This document shows positions 23,632-35,540 of a stretch of 64,000 nt of DNA, piece by piece. The stretch is from Atrichornis clamosus (lineage: Eukaryota > Chordata > Aves > Passeriformes > Menuridae), in contig WBMZ01009466.1 in the NCBI GenBank assembly GCA_013400975.1, forward strand, positions 151,323 through 215,322. The letters run 5' to 3'. The notes beneath the pieces are model-generated. The model was given only the letters and a program-made list of their open reading frames with translations, made no database searches and was not told where the DNA came from. How positions within the stretch are numbered: position 1 is the stretch's first letter; every line of letters starts with the position of its first letter. A program made the position numbers and the translations under genes.

Positions 23632-26600
23632 ATTGGGATCTTGGAGCATTTTCTGGAAATGGGTAGGTAACAGCTGCTAAACCCATGCAGCCTGGGTGAT
23701 TTGATCCCCTCAGCTCCTGGGGTGCTCAGGATGCCTCAGTTCCAAACACCCAGAGGGAGGTAATCCTTGTGCTTTAAAAGCCACGTGGTCATAGCGAGTG
23801 TGACTTCCCTAAGACTGTGTGATGCTGAAACTAGTCTCATGGAAAAAGTTCTCCTTAATATCACTGCTGCAGTGAAAGTTTTCATGGGGAACAGATATGA
23901 CTTACCTGTTTTCCTTGAAACTACTGACATTCCACTGCTGCTATGTACTATGGTTTATGTAATTTTTTGGTTTTTTCTCTTTACTGACAGAGCTAAAATT
24001 GGAGACAGAACATCATAGGCTTACAGCAGTTTGCAGATAAGAATAGCAATAATACTTGAAATTTCAGATGTGGTTTTTTTCCTGGCTCTTACCTGCATTT
24101 TAAGTTGGCAGAGGTTCTTGTGTAAAATGAAAAATGTCAAGAACTACAAAAAACTTTGATGTGGTATTAGAGATATAATTGTCTATCAGGACATCTCCTT
24201 GGAACAGTGAAACTCAGTACTGAAGCCTGAGAGCCTGGCAGTAGATCCAAAAGGTTTTGAACAGTACAATGCTTTCACTCAGAGCTTTGTGAACAAGTGT
24301 GGAAGCCAACTTTGAGCCCTGACAGAAAGATCTAATAGATAATAATAAGAGAAAACATTAAAACTGAAGTTGGAAAAAGAAAATTAAAGTGATTCTCTTC
24401 TCATTGAAAGCTGTGGTAGCTGCTGCAGAAGAGTAGATAAGAAGGAAGTCTGAAGATGTTATTTCATATTGAAATAATAACTCTATTTCTGTGAGATTTT
24501 CATATTACCACAGCTGAAAGCATGTAGTGATTTTCCACCTGTGTTTGAGAATTTAAAACATGCCTTTGACAATTTAGTGGGAATTAATACCAGGGGTTTT
24601 TTGTGTTGGTTTTTTTCTTTTCTGGCAGTTTTCTTTTGGACAGGAACTCTAAACCTTTTTCTGCTCTTTCATTTTTTAATAGAGGTGGTAAAATATTAAT
24701 AACAACTGGTGATATAGGTCTCAGAATAATAACAAATTTGTCATTAAGCACTATTTCCCTTAATGCTATTCTGCCCCTTCGTGTTATTAGTACTTTGTGA
24801 AACTTAGTTGTGTTTAATGATATCATATTAATAGCTTAAAAATTCAGAAGGAAAATTGCTCAAATAGAATTGAATTTATTTGGAGAGGCTTTAAGCTCAA
24901 ATACTGATATTTTGTCTCCTTTTCCTGTTTCAACAACTGGGAATCAAGAGCTGGAATACTCTCAATATCTGTGCTTTCTCAGTACAATGTTAGCACTAAA
25001 TATAAACTTATGAAGTATAAGGCACATGTTGTCTTTCCATCTATCTGTTTTTAAAAGAATTGCCTCTCAGTCAGAAAGACACTTTCAAGTATTACTGTGT
25101 TTGTCCTAACAGATACTTTTGGAAAGCAAATACCTAACATCTTAGATGAATAATAAACTTCTGCAACAAACTTCTGACAACTGATTACTGTAGAGAGGAT
25201 AATTTCTTTATACCAAATACAGGAAGTTTCAATCCACTGTATCCTAAAGAAATTTCTCTTGGTTTCAAGGGCCAGTATTCCTTTGGCGCAGATTTGCTAG
25301 CTGTATTTTCTTTTCTTCTTTAGGCCATGTGTCAGGGAGCCTTCCACACTGGACTCTTGCCTGTGTCTCTGGACACTCCTGCTAGATAGCTGGCAGGGCC
25401 AGGGCTAGGAAAAAGGCAATTCTGCATTCTTCTGATCATGCTTCTGCAGGCAGATTTTGTCCACTGCCACAAACGAGAACCATGTTAAGGATACCTGCTT
25501 TTGTTGCTGTCTGGAAAGTATGATGAACTGTGGTGGCAGTCAGGAACAACAGGTGTCCAGCACGATATTCTTTCCATATTTTGCTCTGCCAAATACTACT
25601 GGCTTTTTTTTCAGGATACTTGTCAGATAGTTTTAGAGGTGGCTATATCAGCTTTACTGTGATCAGCACCCACAACTGCCTCATGGATGAAGACCTGTTT
25701 GTGTTACAAAGTACTATGGTTATAGATTAGTTACACCTTCCTCTCAATTTCCTAAAAATACCTCTCATTCCCCTTAAGTTGTAGATATTAAGCCTTCTGT
25801 GTTTCCTCATCCCATGGTAAACATATTCGCACTACTTTTCCCCTCACTGGTGCAGATGGCAGTGGCATAATATTTGTCCCATACTGACACCCAGTGTCAT
25901 TGGCAGGATTTTATAACATATGCTTAATTTATATCACCAGACTTGCTGTTGTGGTTACTCTGAACTTGCTAAATCAGTTATTTCAATTTTGTCTATCATG
26001 CTGCTAAATTCTTCAGTAAATACAGCAACAGTCAGGCCTTGTGCTACTGTATCTTCCTTATCACTCACCCTTACCCAATATGCCAGTTGTATTTTCATGC
26101 AGCAGTTTTTGGTGAATGGAAAATCTGTGACCAAAACCATCACATACCAAGTCAGTTCTTTCTGAGCTCACCCAGGTGTATTACAGCTCTCAAGTGCCTA
26201 TGGAGAGATGGATTTTCCTTGGTCATTTTGCTAATTCCTTTCTTTTGTAAATTAAATGAGTATATTTCTGCAACAGATTCTCTTCCAGTGGTCACATGAC
26301 ATAGATTAGCAACAGTGTCTGCACAAGCACTCAGAAAAGAGCTTTCTTAAATGTGTAACAAATTACATTTTTGAGTCTTCAAAACAGTATTGGTCAAATT
26401 ATCCACCTTTCTGATTGAAGTCAAGAGGGGAAGTCTTAAATCCAGCAGAATAAAAACACTCCCCTTTTGTCTCATACCTCAGTTAAATTGCTCAGCAGAG
26501 AAACACATTTATTTTCCTTCCCAGATAGTAGGTACATAAATACACAAGCCTTCCACCTACCCAGACAGAACCTCAATCACCAAGCTTTTCTGAGTCCATC

Positions 26601-26734
26601 TGGTTGAGTGGCAGATGGCAAAATGTGTTTAATCTTTCAGATTGATATTGAGCCCCCTGAGATTTGAGCCCCTCAAGATTTGAATCAAGCAGCAATTTTT
26701 TTTTTACATTGTTTATCAGTAGCTATAGGTGGAC
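23632..26734. other. Unique non-coding DNA with small repeats
   Basis: No gene is visible. A GC-richer patch at about 25325-25480 has no clear identity. A short imperfect duplication at 26650-26688 contains two copies of a TTGAGCCCC-TGAGATTTGA-like unit. An A/T-rich run precedes the LTR at 26735. Confidence 0.4.
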
Positions 26735-27249
26735 TGTTATGATTAAGCAAATGCATTTGAACACAGTATGCTTGGCGAATTTTTTGTTTTGAGGAAAATG
26801 AGGACTATTGCAAGATGAACAATTTGTCTTGATGAGAGCCTCCAGGATTTAAGCCAGCAGAACCGAGCAGTAACTGGGGGAAAGGTAATTCTGCAATCAC
26901 CCAATTCTGTGGGTGATTGTGGCCACCGACTCATTGGCCACATTCTCAAAGCAGACCCCAGACTCAAATTGGAAGAAGAACTGTGCCTGCAAACTAATTA
27001 GCATGATAAGCAGGAGATACAACTAGCAAAAATAGGGGTTTGAGTAATAATGAGTAGGAAAGTTATGTAATTCGTAACCAATGAATGCTGATGCCTTTGT
27101 TGTTTAAAATGTACAAATAGTGTAAAGTTTTGATGGCTGGTGAGCCAGCCTTTTGAGGGTTACCACCTGCTCCCTACTATGTGCAAACTAGAACAAAATA
27201 GACAAATATCTCTCCTGCTTGTGTGAATCAGGTAACAAGCCTGTGTTCA
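26735..27249 (+). mobile_element. Solo LTR of an endogenous retrovirus
   Basis: The segment starts TGTTATGATTAAGC and ends CTGTGTTCA, the usual TG...CA LTR ends, and is flanked on both sides by GGAC (26731-26734 and 27250-27253), a possible 4-bp target-site duplication. Inside, a CCAAT box (27077-27082) lies about 25 bp before a TATA-like TTTAAAAT (27103-27110). A degraded polyadenylation signal (ACAAAATA, 27193-27200) follows about 85 bp later, giving plus orientation. No internal retroviral genes flank it, so it is a solo LTR left by recombination. From memory it resembles an avian ERVL-type LTR, though a 5-bp duplication would be expected for that class. Confidence 0.6.
27077..27110 (+). 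promoter_or_regulatory. LTR promoter elements (CCAAT and TATA-like)
   Basis: ACCAAT at 27077-27082 and TTTAAAAT at 27103-27110 are spaced as in a typical LTR U3 promoter. The TATA box is degenerate. Whether it is active cannot be told from sequence. Confidence 0.4.
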
Positions 27250-27299
27250 GGACAAGATGAGCACTGGATCCAACAGGAAAAAGAAACTGCTTTTCTGTT

Positions 27300-28023
27300 G
27301 TGATGACAAGCTCAAAAAGCAGGCCCATGCAGTTTAGCATGCCCAAGTGCAAGGTGCTGCATATGGATAGGAGCAACCCCTGAAATCAATACAGGCCGGG
27401 GGATGAAGGGATAGAGAGCAGCCCTGCTGAGAAGGAATTTGGAGTGTTGGTGGAGGAGAGAATGGACATGACCTGGCAACATGCACTCACAGCCCAGAAA
27501 GTCAAATGTGTCCTGGGTTGCATCCAAAGTGGGGCCAGCAGGGTAAGTGAGGGGATTCTGCCCCTCTGCTCTGCTCTGATGAGATCCCACCTGGAACACT
27601 TTGGATGCTCTAGATGAGTACCTCTCCTATGAGAAAAAGCTGAGAGAATTGGATTTTTTCAGCCTGGGAAAGAGACAGTTTAGGAGTGATCTAATTGTGG
27701 CCTTTCAATACCCAAAGAAAGACTGGAAGATGGAGAGAGGTGCTTTTTAGAAATGCAGGACAAGGAGTAATGGTTTCAAACTGAAAGGGAGTAGGTTTAC
27801 ATTAGATATTAGGAAAAAATTGTTTATTGTGAGGATGGTGAAATACTGGCACAGGTTGCCCAGAGAAGCTGTGGAAGCCCCATTCCCTGGAAGTGTTCAA
27901 GGCCAGCTGAATGGAGGTCTGGTCTAGTGGAAGGTGTCCCTATCCATGGTAGTGGTGTTGGAATTAGATGATCTTTAAGGGTCCTTTCAACCCAGGCCAT
28001 TCTACAATTCTTTGATTCTATGA
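27300..28023 (+). mobile_element. CR1 LINE, 5'-truncated 3' copy with internal deletion
   Basis: The sequence reads AAGTGCAAGGTGCTGCATAT, GAGAGCAGCCCTGCTGAGAA and CTCACAGCCCAGAAAGTCAA in the same order as the CR1 copy at 17.3 kb, and it ends ATTCTTTGATTCTATGA at 28007-28023. ORF2 is broken by stops and frameshifts. Between about 27600 and 27615, the 'CACCTGGAACACTTTGGATG' segment jumps to 'GATGAGTACCTCTCCTATGA', so roughly 100 bp present in other CR1 copies is missing. The 5' edge is approximate and sits about 50 bp after the solo LTR. Confidence 0.9.
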
Positions 28024-31000
28024 CAAACACTTGACATCAAATAGAGCAGTGATGTCAACAGAATGGAAAGGAATGGAGTTGAAAGAAATACCACCTTTGA
28101 ATTACAAAATACCATTTATTTTGGAAATGGAAACAAATTAGTCCTACTGTATATCTGTATATTAAGGAAATAAATTACTAACAAAAGAAAAATTACATCA
28201 TTTTCTCTTTCAATATTTTTGAAACTAGGTCATTTCACTGGTTCAAATCTGGCTGTTTTTCTTTTTGGCAAGAAATACTTTTCTCACTTATTTGTCTTCC
28301 ATTGCCACTAAAAACAGGATAAACCTGGGACCTTCAATTGGCTAAAATTATCTAGATCTGAAAGAAGGTAATATTTTATTTTATTATTTTAAAGCTTCAG
28401 ATTCCCAAGCTAAATTTAATAAAGTAAAGAGTAATAATTTTAGTAGTAATTTCTTTTAGCCTCTCCTTATACTGTTGATATAAGTCCAAATTTCGTACCG
28501 ACCTTTCTGGAAGTTCAGTACTCAATCTGATTAAATAGCTGGATATGTTAATTTCCTCTTGATTTATTTATATATTTAAGCAGCAAAATATTAATACACA
28601 AACAAATTAATATGGTGAAATCAAGTTATACCAATATATAAATATATTATTTAATTTACAAAATTAAAGTCATAATGGAAAATGCAAATAGCAACTGTTT
28701 ACAAGTCTGTATTAACTTTTTAATTATTACCATAAAATATGGTAATTGGGTGTCTGTTTTTCTGAATATATTTTTGTGAAAATGGGTTAATTAATACACT
28801 GGAGTTTAATATTTGACTTTTGTCACTTCCCTAGAACTTACAATTAGAAAGTTTAAAAATGTCTTATTATAGTGCCTGCCTTGATGTGTAGTTTGTCATT
28901 CAGGCACAGATTTTTTAACTGGTAATATGACAGAGTCTTCAGCAATCTCTCTCTTTCTGATACATTATGAAAGTTTTTACTTTATTTTCCTTTCTCCTCT
29001 ACTGTGACATTAATCTATGGAATTATGCCACTAAAACAGTACAGGTAATATGACTGAATGCTATACTTCATGAAGGAATGAATCAGTAGAGATTAAAGCA
29101 TTAAAACATATAGTTGTTGACTGTCAGTATGACAAAGTAAGAGGTAATCAACCCCAATTTCTTTTACTTTTTTTAACACTTTTAGTGTCATATGAGTAGA
29201 GTCTCCCAGAGGAAAGGCATCAGTGGAAAAGGAATTTCATTTGGAGAATAAATATCTTTTTTTAACACTGAGACGTGATTTAAATCCACCTGGTTCTAAA
29301 CACAGGCAATGCTGAAAAGATTACAGATTTAGCTAGAGGGAGGCCTAAACAGGAGGGGAAAGTGGTTTTGTTTTTGCCACTGCAGCAGTAAAAATAGTCT
29401 GTGATAAGGTCAGTGAATACTTAGTAGACCTTGTGGTTCCCAGAACAATTAGCAGTCAGTATTGGCAAGCTTATCAATATTCAGAATGAATCTACTACTT
29501 TTATTGGTGATTTAACTTCCATATAGACAATGGCTAATATAAACAGTAAATTTCCTCTAGAATATTTATGATCCATGTGCATAGCTGGACTTAATTATGA
29601 TGTCTGGCAGCATTCTGGAGGGTTTGCTGTGATGAAAACCCCAAATTTTCTGGGATTTTTTTACTTATGCTTTTAAATACTTTTATGAGAGAGGAGATTA
29701 GTAAACATGATGCAGAAATGTCGTATTTAAATTAGCTACTTAGGGCCCTAGAGGCTTCCTTCTGGTTATAGACTTACCTTGCACTAGTATGTGCAATATT
29801 GTGAATATTGTTCAATATTCCCTTGAGCACATCACTGATGACATCAAAGCAATTTCCCTCCTGGTAGAATCAGGATGGAAGCCACCTAACAGGGCTCCAG
29901 CTACACGTGCCCACTTGAAATGAGGGTACAGGATCCTTCAGAACCTCCCTACACATGCATGACACCTATAGATGGCAAGTGACAATTTATAAACATCACA
30001 TCGGATTAAGACATGAGGTGGACTTGTGGTCCTGCAACCATAAGAGCAGCAAATTAAACCATGGTCCCTCACTCTGCTCTGCATCACTTGGTAATGCAAA
30101 GGCTTCTATTAACTATTGTATTACAGCTAGCACAGATTTTGATATTCAAGCTCTAAAGAACCTATGGAACCTTAGAAAAGTTTTCACAAAAGTGTTATGC
30201 AAAGAGAAACACTTACCTATCCTTTTAAAATGTAGAATACCTGCATAATGTGCTGCATTTTGGACCCTACCAATGAAAATCAGAGCATGTACAAAGAGTA
30301 AGATGTTTTTGCAGAAAATGGAGATATACAGTAATATCCACAATATAAATCAACTGGTACAGACATCAAAACTTTTTAGATACCATGTCATTTGGTGTTA
30401 GGTATAGGAACTGTGCAAAAGAAGCAGTTAAGAAGATTTACTTTTTTTTACCTAATGTACTGTACAAAAACGTGATGTGAGTGATGTTTTATTGACAGAG
30501 AAAGGGAAAGAACAAAATCCTATGACAACTTCAGGAGCTGAAAGACTGCATATATTTAGGCTTCAATGGAGCAGTGTACTGAGTTGCTATGAATGTGTTT
30601 CACTGAACAACTTTGACAACAGCAGATATGACAAAAAGCTTATGCAGTGGTGCTCGCTGTATGCCTGTCTACTATCGGCCTCTCATTTTTATGAACTGAA
30701 CTGATTTACAGAGTTCAAGCTTCTATCACTTATGAATAGAATGGATATGAGCTGAACCACGATGACAGCTCTTCTCCCTAACAGATGATAAAAAGGCTGA
30801 ATAGAGTACAATATTGACTAGTAAAATGATAATTCTTTCAGATTGGGTTAATTAGTTATTTTTGTGATACAAATAAATGGTCTTCAAGAAAACTATCTTG
30901 GGTTTCAAGGAGAAATGTGAAAATATTTATAATTTCTGTCATTTTTGTATACGAAAATCAACCAAAGGAGCTATAGACTTGAAAATATGTCTTCAGTATT

Positions 31001-31994
31001 CCTCATTCTTCTTTGGAAATATTCAGCTTAACTTTAATTAATAACAAATGAATACCTTGCAATTAAACCCCACTCTGATGTCATGTCATATTACAGAAAT
31101 ATAATTTCAAGACCAAGACTCCTTATAAGCTGATAGGAAGGCAAAACTTCCAAACTTTGGTAATTCTCCAGAAACGTGAAAACCATTTACATTTATCTTT
31201 CCTAGTTTTTCACTTGCAAGTGGGATTGAAGAGGAAATTTGGCCAGAATGAGGTGTAACAACAGCATCTTCAGTAAAAAAATATTGGTCAGCATTTTGAA
31301 AAGACACAGGGAAAGGTGGAAATGGCATGGAAAGATTACGTTAGACACTATCTGGTCATTAATAGAACTTGTGTATCCAATCAGAACTCTGGATTACATA
31401 TGTAGAGGAGCAGAAATAACCCTTACATCATCTTGTTTTCTCTGACCCATGGGTATCATTATTGCTTTATGTGAACTGAGCATTAAATACCTGTCTCTGC
31501 TATCTATGCTAAGGTCTTTGAATAAGGATGCTTGTCACAACAAAGGGAATGAGGTGGCTTTCAACAGGACATGAGAAATATAAGGCCTCTAGGTTCCTTA
31601 GGAAAAGATTTTCCTAGTCCTGTTTTTACAAGCAGGATGGGGTAAGAAATATTTTGGTGGGGCACAAAGAGGCCAGGAAAAGTTATTTCTCTACCTTAGC
31701 ATCTGAGAAAATAATGAAAGGAAGGAAAAAAACCAGCTGACATCCATGAGGAATAAACCATATTTATATGGCACTACCAACTGCAGTCATGTATGTGAAT
31801 GAACACCTGAACATCTTCAATTGCAGATAGATGTACATAAACAATGAAGCAAGTGTATTCTGGGCATTTCATACAAATTACTGTAATCAAATCAACTAGC
31901 GAAATCCAATCCCTGGTAGAAAGATTATCTGCAAATCTATGACTCCATATCAGATTATATGTCACCCTGTATAAGATTTTCTGCTAAAGATTGC
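28024..31994. other. Unique AT-rich non-coding DNA
   Basis: Nearly 4 kb with no recognisable repeat or gene. AT-rich blocks occur at 28560-28680. Short frames near 29955-30343 and 31107-31445 carry no domain. Confidence 0.5.
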
Positions 31995-32170
31995 TTAATA
32001 TTTTACACACATCATTGAATTTACTTTCTGACAAATTAGGTAGGCATGTACTAATCTAATTTGCAGATTTGGAAATGGAGAAGCTAAGTGCCTCCCAATG
32101 TCATACAATAAGTCTTGTTAACAGAGTAGAGAATAGAGGCTACAACTTCTGACATAGTTTCCCTGTTCTT
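31995..32170 (+). repeat. Ancient MIR-like SINE fragment
   Basis: This is the clearest of several old SINE relics. In order it shows TTTTACACACATCATTGAAT, then TTAGGTAGGCATGTACTAAT, then GCAGATTTGGAAATGGAGAA, then GCTAAGTGCCTCCCAATGTC, then AGAGTAGAGAATAGAGGC. This follows the known MIR-type order: 'ctttacaaacatt', 'ggtaggtattatt', 'cagatggggaaactgag', 'ttaagtgacttgcccaaggtca', then 'cagagctgggattcgaaccc'. It is heavily mutated and has no clear tail. The family is ancient, shared by amniotes, and copies are sometimes conserved as regulatory DNA. Confidence 0.6.
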
Positions 32171-34056
32171 TAACTTTCAAACTGTTCACTTTCATTCATG
32201 TTTACAAACAGCAAAAGGAATGTGTCACCCTTAAGGTTTTACATGTCAGTAAAATTTATCATTAGATAAATTTTCATTTTTCAATGATTTCAAATTCCAG
32301 AATTTTTCATGTAAAAGAATAAGTTCTTCATGACCGGTGGACAGAATTTTTTCATAATAGATAGTGGGGCAATATCTGTAATAACTAAAGTAGTCTGTAA
32401 CAGTCTGAGATAACATGCAGAATAAATAGGTCATATTCGTGCATATTTTGGGCAAGGGAGGTGCACTTTAATTCATGATGAATTAATTTGTACATGTTTT
32501 CTGTATTATTAGTATTTCCTAAAGAATGGCTATATAAAAATAGCAAAAGCAGGATATTGTTTCTGCTTCAGGATAAAGTTAAGCAAGCTTTCAAAGTGTA
32601 GGAATAGTCTCTGATCAAGGGACACACATGCAATTGTTTAGATTTTGGAATTATCATCTCAATTTTGTTCCAGAGGACAGGGAATGACTCTATAAAATGT
32701 AATAAACCATATTAAAATTTGGTGCAACCAGTAATTTCTTTAAAGAAGGTAAGTTTTGCCATGCATTGTACTCTGCCATTATGTAATCCTAAGTATCTCA
32801 AATCATAAATCCTAACCAACCAAATTTTCATTAGGTTACATTTTAGAAATGTAATCACAAATATGCAAAATTTGCCCTCCCTTTACAGGTATGTGTCCCG
32901 TAGACGTACATGAAGTTCTCTGCTTTGGATTTGAAAGTTTATTTGAAAAATGTAGTTGTAAAAATGGGAGTATCATTGAACTCACAGTGCAGATGATGAT
33001 TTTCATGTACAGGTTGATGGTGTCTAAAATTCAGTGTAAAAAAAATTGTGAAAGCTTTATTTTCAGACAAGAAATTTTCTAATGGGCATAGAATGAGGCA
33101 TAGATGAGGGTTTCTTTTCTGATAATTATATTAACAAAACAATTTGGCAATATAAAAAGTATATGATGTAAGCGTCTGGAGCATTTTAGTTCCCATGTCT
33201 TTAGAGTAGAATTCAAAATGCAAGCCTTGAAGTCCCAAGAAGAGGTATTTATGATCTTCTACTTTCAGGAAACTGCCCTAACAAGCAAACCCTGTGATGC
33301 TCAACGTAGGGGCAACATCCGTAATTTGATTCTGATTACAATTTCTTGGTAATTTCTGGTCCTATTCACTTAGTCAGGTGGGTTAGGACTGTGACTTTTG
33401 GTATGTGAAAATATAAATTAGACCCCTGTCTGGTTCCATGCCTCCAGGCCCCTCTTTATCTGGACTCTTTGGCTTTACAGTTCTCTTTTTAACTCTTAGC
33501 TACAATTTTTCACTCATAGCCACCCTTGTATGTCAGAGAACTTGTGATTAGAACTCAGGGGCCCAGGATCTCAAAATGATGCTGTAAGAAAGTTCACCAA
33601 GTCAGAAAAACCCCAGTACGCTGAGTGTGCAACAGCCTTAGATAGCCATAGGGTATACACAAGAGAGGATATCTGCCTAATAAAGCTATTTCAAAGTCTT
33701 TTTATAGCTCTACATGTTCGACTTACTTGTTTCTACTAACAAATTAGCATTCTCAGAAAAAGTTAACTGGGAAATAAAAAACAGTGTACCAACTATCTGC
33801 AAAAAAATATTGGAAAGTTAAAGAGAAAGAATTAAGGTGAATTACATGACTGGAATTTTTGTACCAGCCCATATTAACAGGTGCTGGAATAGTCTGTGTG
33901 TATTCATGTTTAGTGAGCAGACTGGATTTCAGCAGCCAGATGTAAAATCCTGTAATATGAAACACTGTTTCATTGACCTGTGTTTCCTTATGTAGTCTAT
34001 GTCTGAGCCTGAAGTAACTAAGTCTAAAGTGGACAAAGTGCAAGTATGAAAAACTT
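32171..34056. other. Unique AT-rich non-coding DNA
   Basis: No gene or recognised repeat. A mildly GC-richer patch near 33430-33590 is unidentified. Confidence 0.45.
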
Positions 34057-34545
34057 AGAACATAGAATCATAGAATAGTTTGAGCTGGAAGGGAACCTTA
34101 AGTCATTTAATCCAAACCCCCTGGAATAAGAATGGTCATCTTTAACTACATCAGGCTCTTATCAATCTGACTTTGAATGTTTGCAGGGATGGGACATCTA
34201 CCACCTCTCAGGACAACCTATTCCATTGCTTCACCACTCTCATTATAAAAAAATTTCTTCCTTATACCTAGTCAGAATCTAACCTCAATTAGTTTAAACC
34301 ACTACTGCTTGTCCTATTGCAACAGGCACGACTAAAATTTTTCCCCCTTTAGGAACTGGAAGGCTGCAATAAAGTCTTGGAGCCTTCTCTCCTCCAGGCT
34401 AAACACCTCCAACTCCTTCAGCCTGTCTTCATGGGAGAGGTGCTCCAGCCCCATGTTTATCCTCATAGCCCTCATTGGGACCTGCTCCAACATGTCCATG
34501 TCCTTCTTGTGCTGAGGATGCCAGAGCTGGAGTGTCTTTCCAAGT
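34057..34545 (-). mobile_element. CR1 LINE, 5'-truncated 3' copy
   Basis: The CR1 3' terminus lies at the low-coordinate end (ACATAGAATCATAGAATAGT then GAGCTGGAAGGGAACC). Reading leftward from about 34545 gives the ORF2 tail. A minus-strand frame at 34332-34562 contains HKKDMDMLEQV, GLEHLSHEDRLKELEVFSLE and ERRLQDFIAAFQFLKGE, recognisable CR1 ORF2 C-terminal segments, with a lost residue in the RLQ-D stretch. The remainder is 3' UTR. The copy is truncated and inactive. Confidence 0.9.
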
Positions 34546-34562
34546 TTAGTTGTACTGAACAA
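34332..34562 (-). pseudogene. CR1 ORF2 C-terminal remnant
   Basis: A 76-codon open frame inside the CR1 copy, with the conserved GLEHLSHEDRLKEL and FSLEERRL segments. It lacks the endonuclease and reverse-transcriptase catalytic regions and the start codon is incidental. Confidence 0.8.
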
Positions 34563-35369
34563 GCTGCTCTTGTCCTGTCTGATTTATTTAACTTTGGAGT
34601 AAATTGATTGCATGGTAATATGTCTGGGTAATGCCTGTGTAAAAAAGACAAAATCTGGTTCCTAAAACTTCATACAAGTAATCTATGTGGTGAAGCATCT
34701 GCTCTTGAAGTTAAAACTTATTCCAACAAAATCTGTTCCAAGAGGTTATTGTTACCATATTAACATTGGTCAAAACTTTACATTGCTGGCTCAAGGTTAG
34801 AAGTGGTGAATGAACAGCCCAGCAACATGCTGGGTCATTTTGGTTTGAAATTGTGAAAAGGAAAAATTTTTTCATTAACATGAAATTGTCCTTAACAATT
34901 TTGATGGGCGGTTTTCTGTCTACTGAAGAAACAGTGATGGGAAAATAATGAAGATGAGTAAATGAAGTTCGTGTGTTAAGGTTACAGTAAAACATAAAAA
35001 TTAATTCATCCAGTTTCAGGGTTAATTGTAAGGCTTCAGTACAGCTCTGAAGCTAATGGGCCAAATTATTTTTCAATGTGAGTAGAAAAAAGTTTGAAAG
35101 AATATGAAATGCAGTTGCCTCAACATCTCCTTGAGACTGGAGAGTATGGCCAAATATATTACATAGAAAATTACTGTGCATAAGTGAGATACTATGAGGA
35201 AAAAAAAAGCATTTGTCCTGGGAAAACTGGATTTTTTCCACCCTTAAGCTGTAAATTCAGCAATTTCCCAAACAACCCAAAATTGTCTTTTTACACCCTC
35301 TTGTCCCCACAGTTCAAGCTTAGAGCTGTGGTGTTAAAATAGATAGTCTTTTGTTATGTACTGTATTAT
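34546..35369. other. Unique AT-rich non-coding DNA
   Basis: No gene or recognised repeat. Confidence 0.45.
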
Positions 35370-35540
35370 TGACTGTGTGGTGAATATATTCTTAGTATTG
35401 TACAAACAAGTAAGAGGACACAGCGCCTGCCCCAAGGACCTTGCAATGTAGGTCAGACACAAGCAAACCAGCTCAGGCACAGTAAAAACTGACTGACAGC
35501 ACTTACCCAAAGTGGTGAGGAAATGTTGAAACCTTTACAG
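35370..35540 (+). repeat. Ancient MIR-like or L3-like repeat fragment
   Basis: TTGTACAAACAAGTAAGAGG, then CAGCGCCTGCCCCAAGGACC, then TTGCAATGTAGG, then GCTCAGGCACAG and ACTGACAGCACTTACCCAAA follow the arrangement of an old reptile and bird repeat ('gtacaaacatag...ctgccccaaagagcttacaatctaa...aggcacagagaggttaagtgacttgccca'). It appears to belong to the same class as the 32.0 kb relic but covers a more 5' part. Exact family naming is from memory and not certain. Confidence 0.55.
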
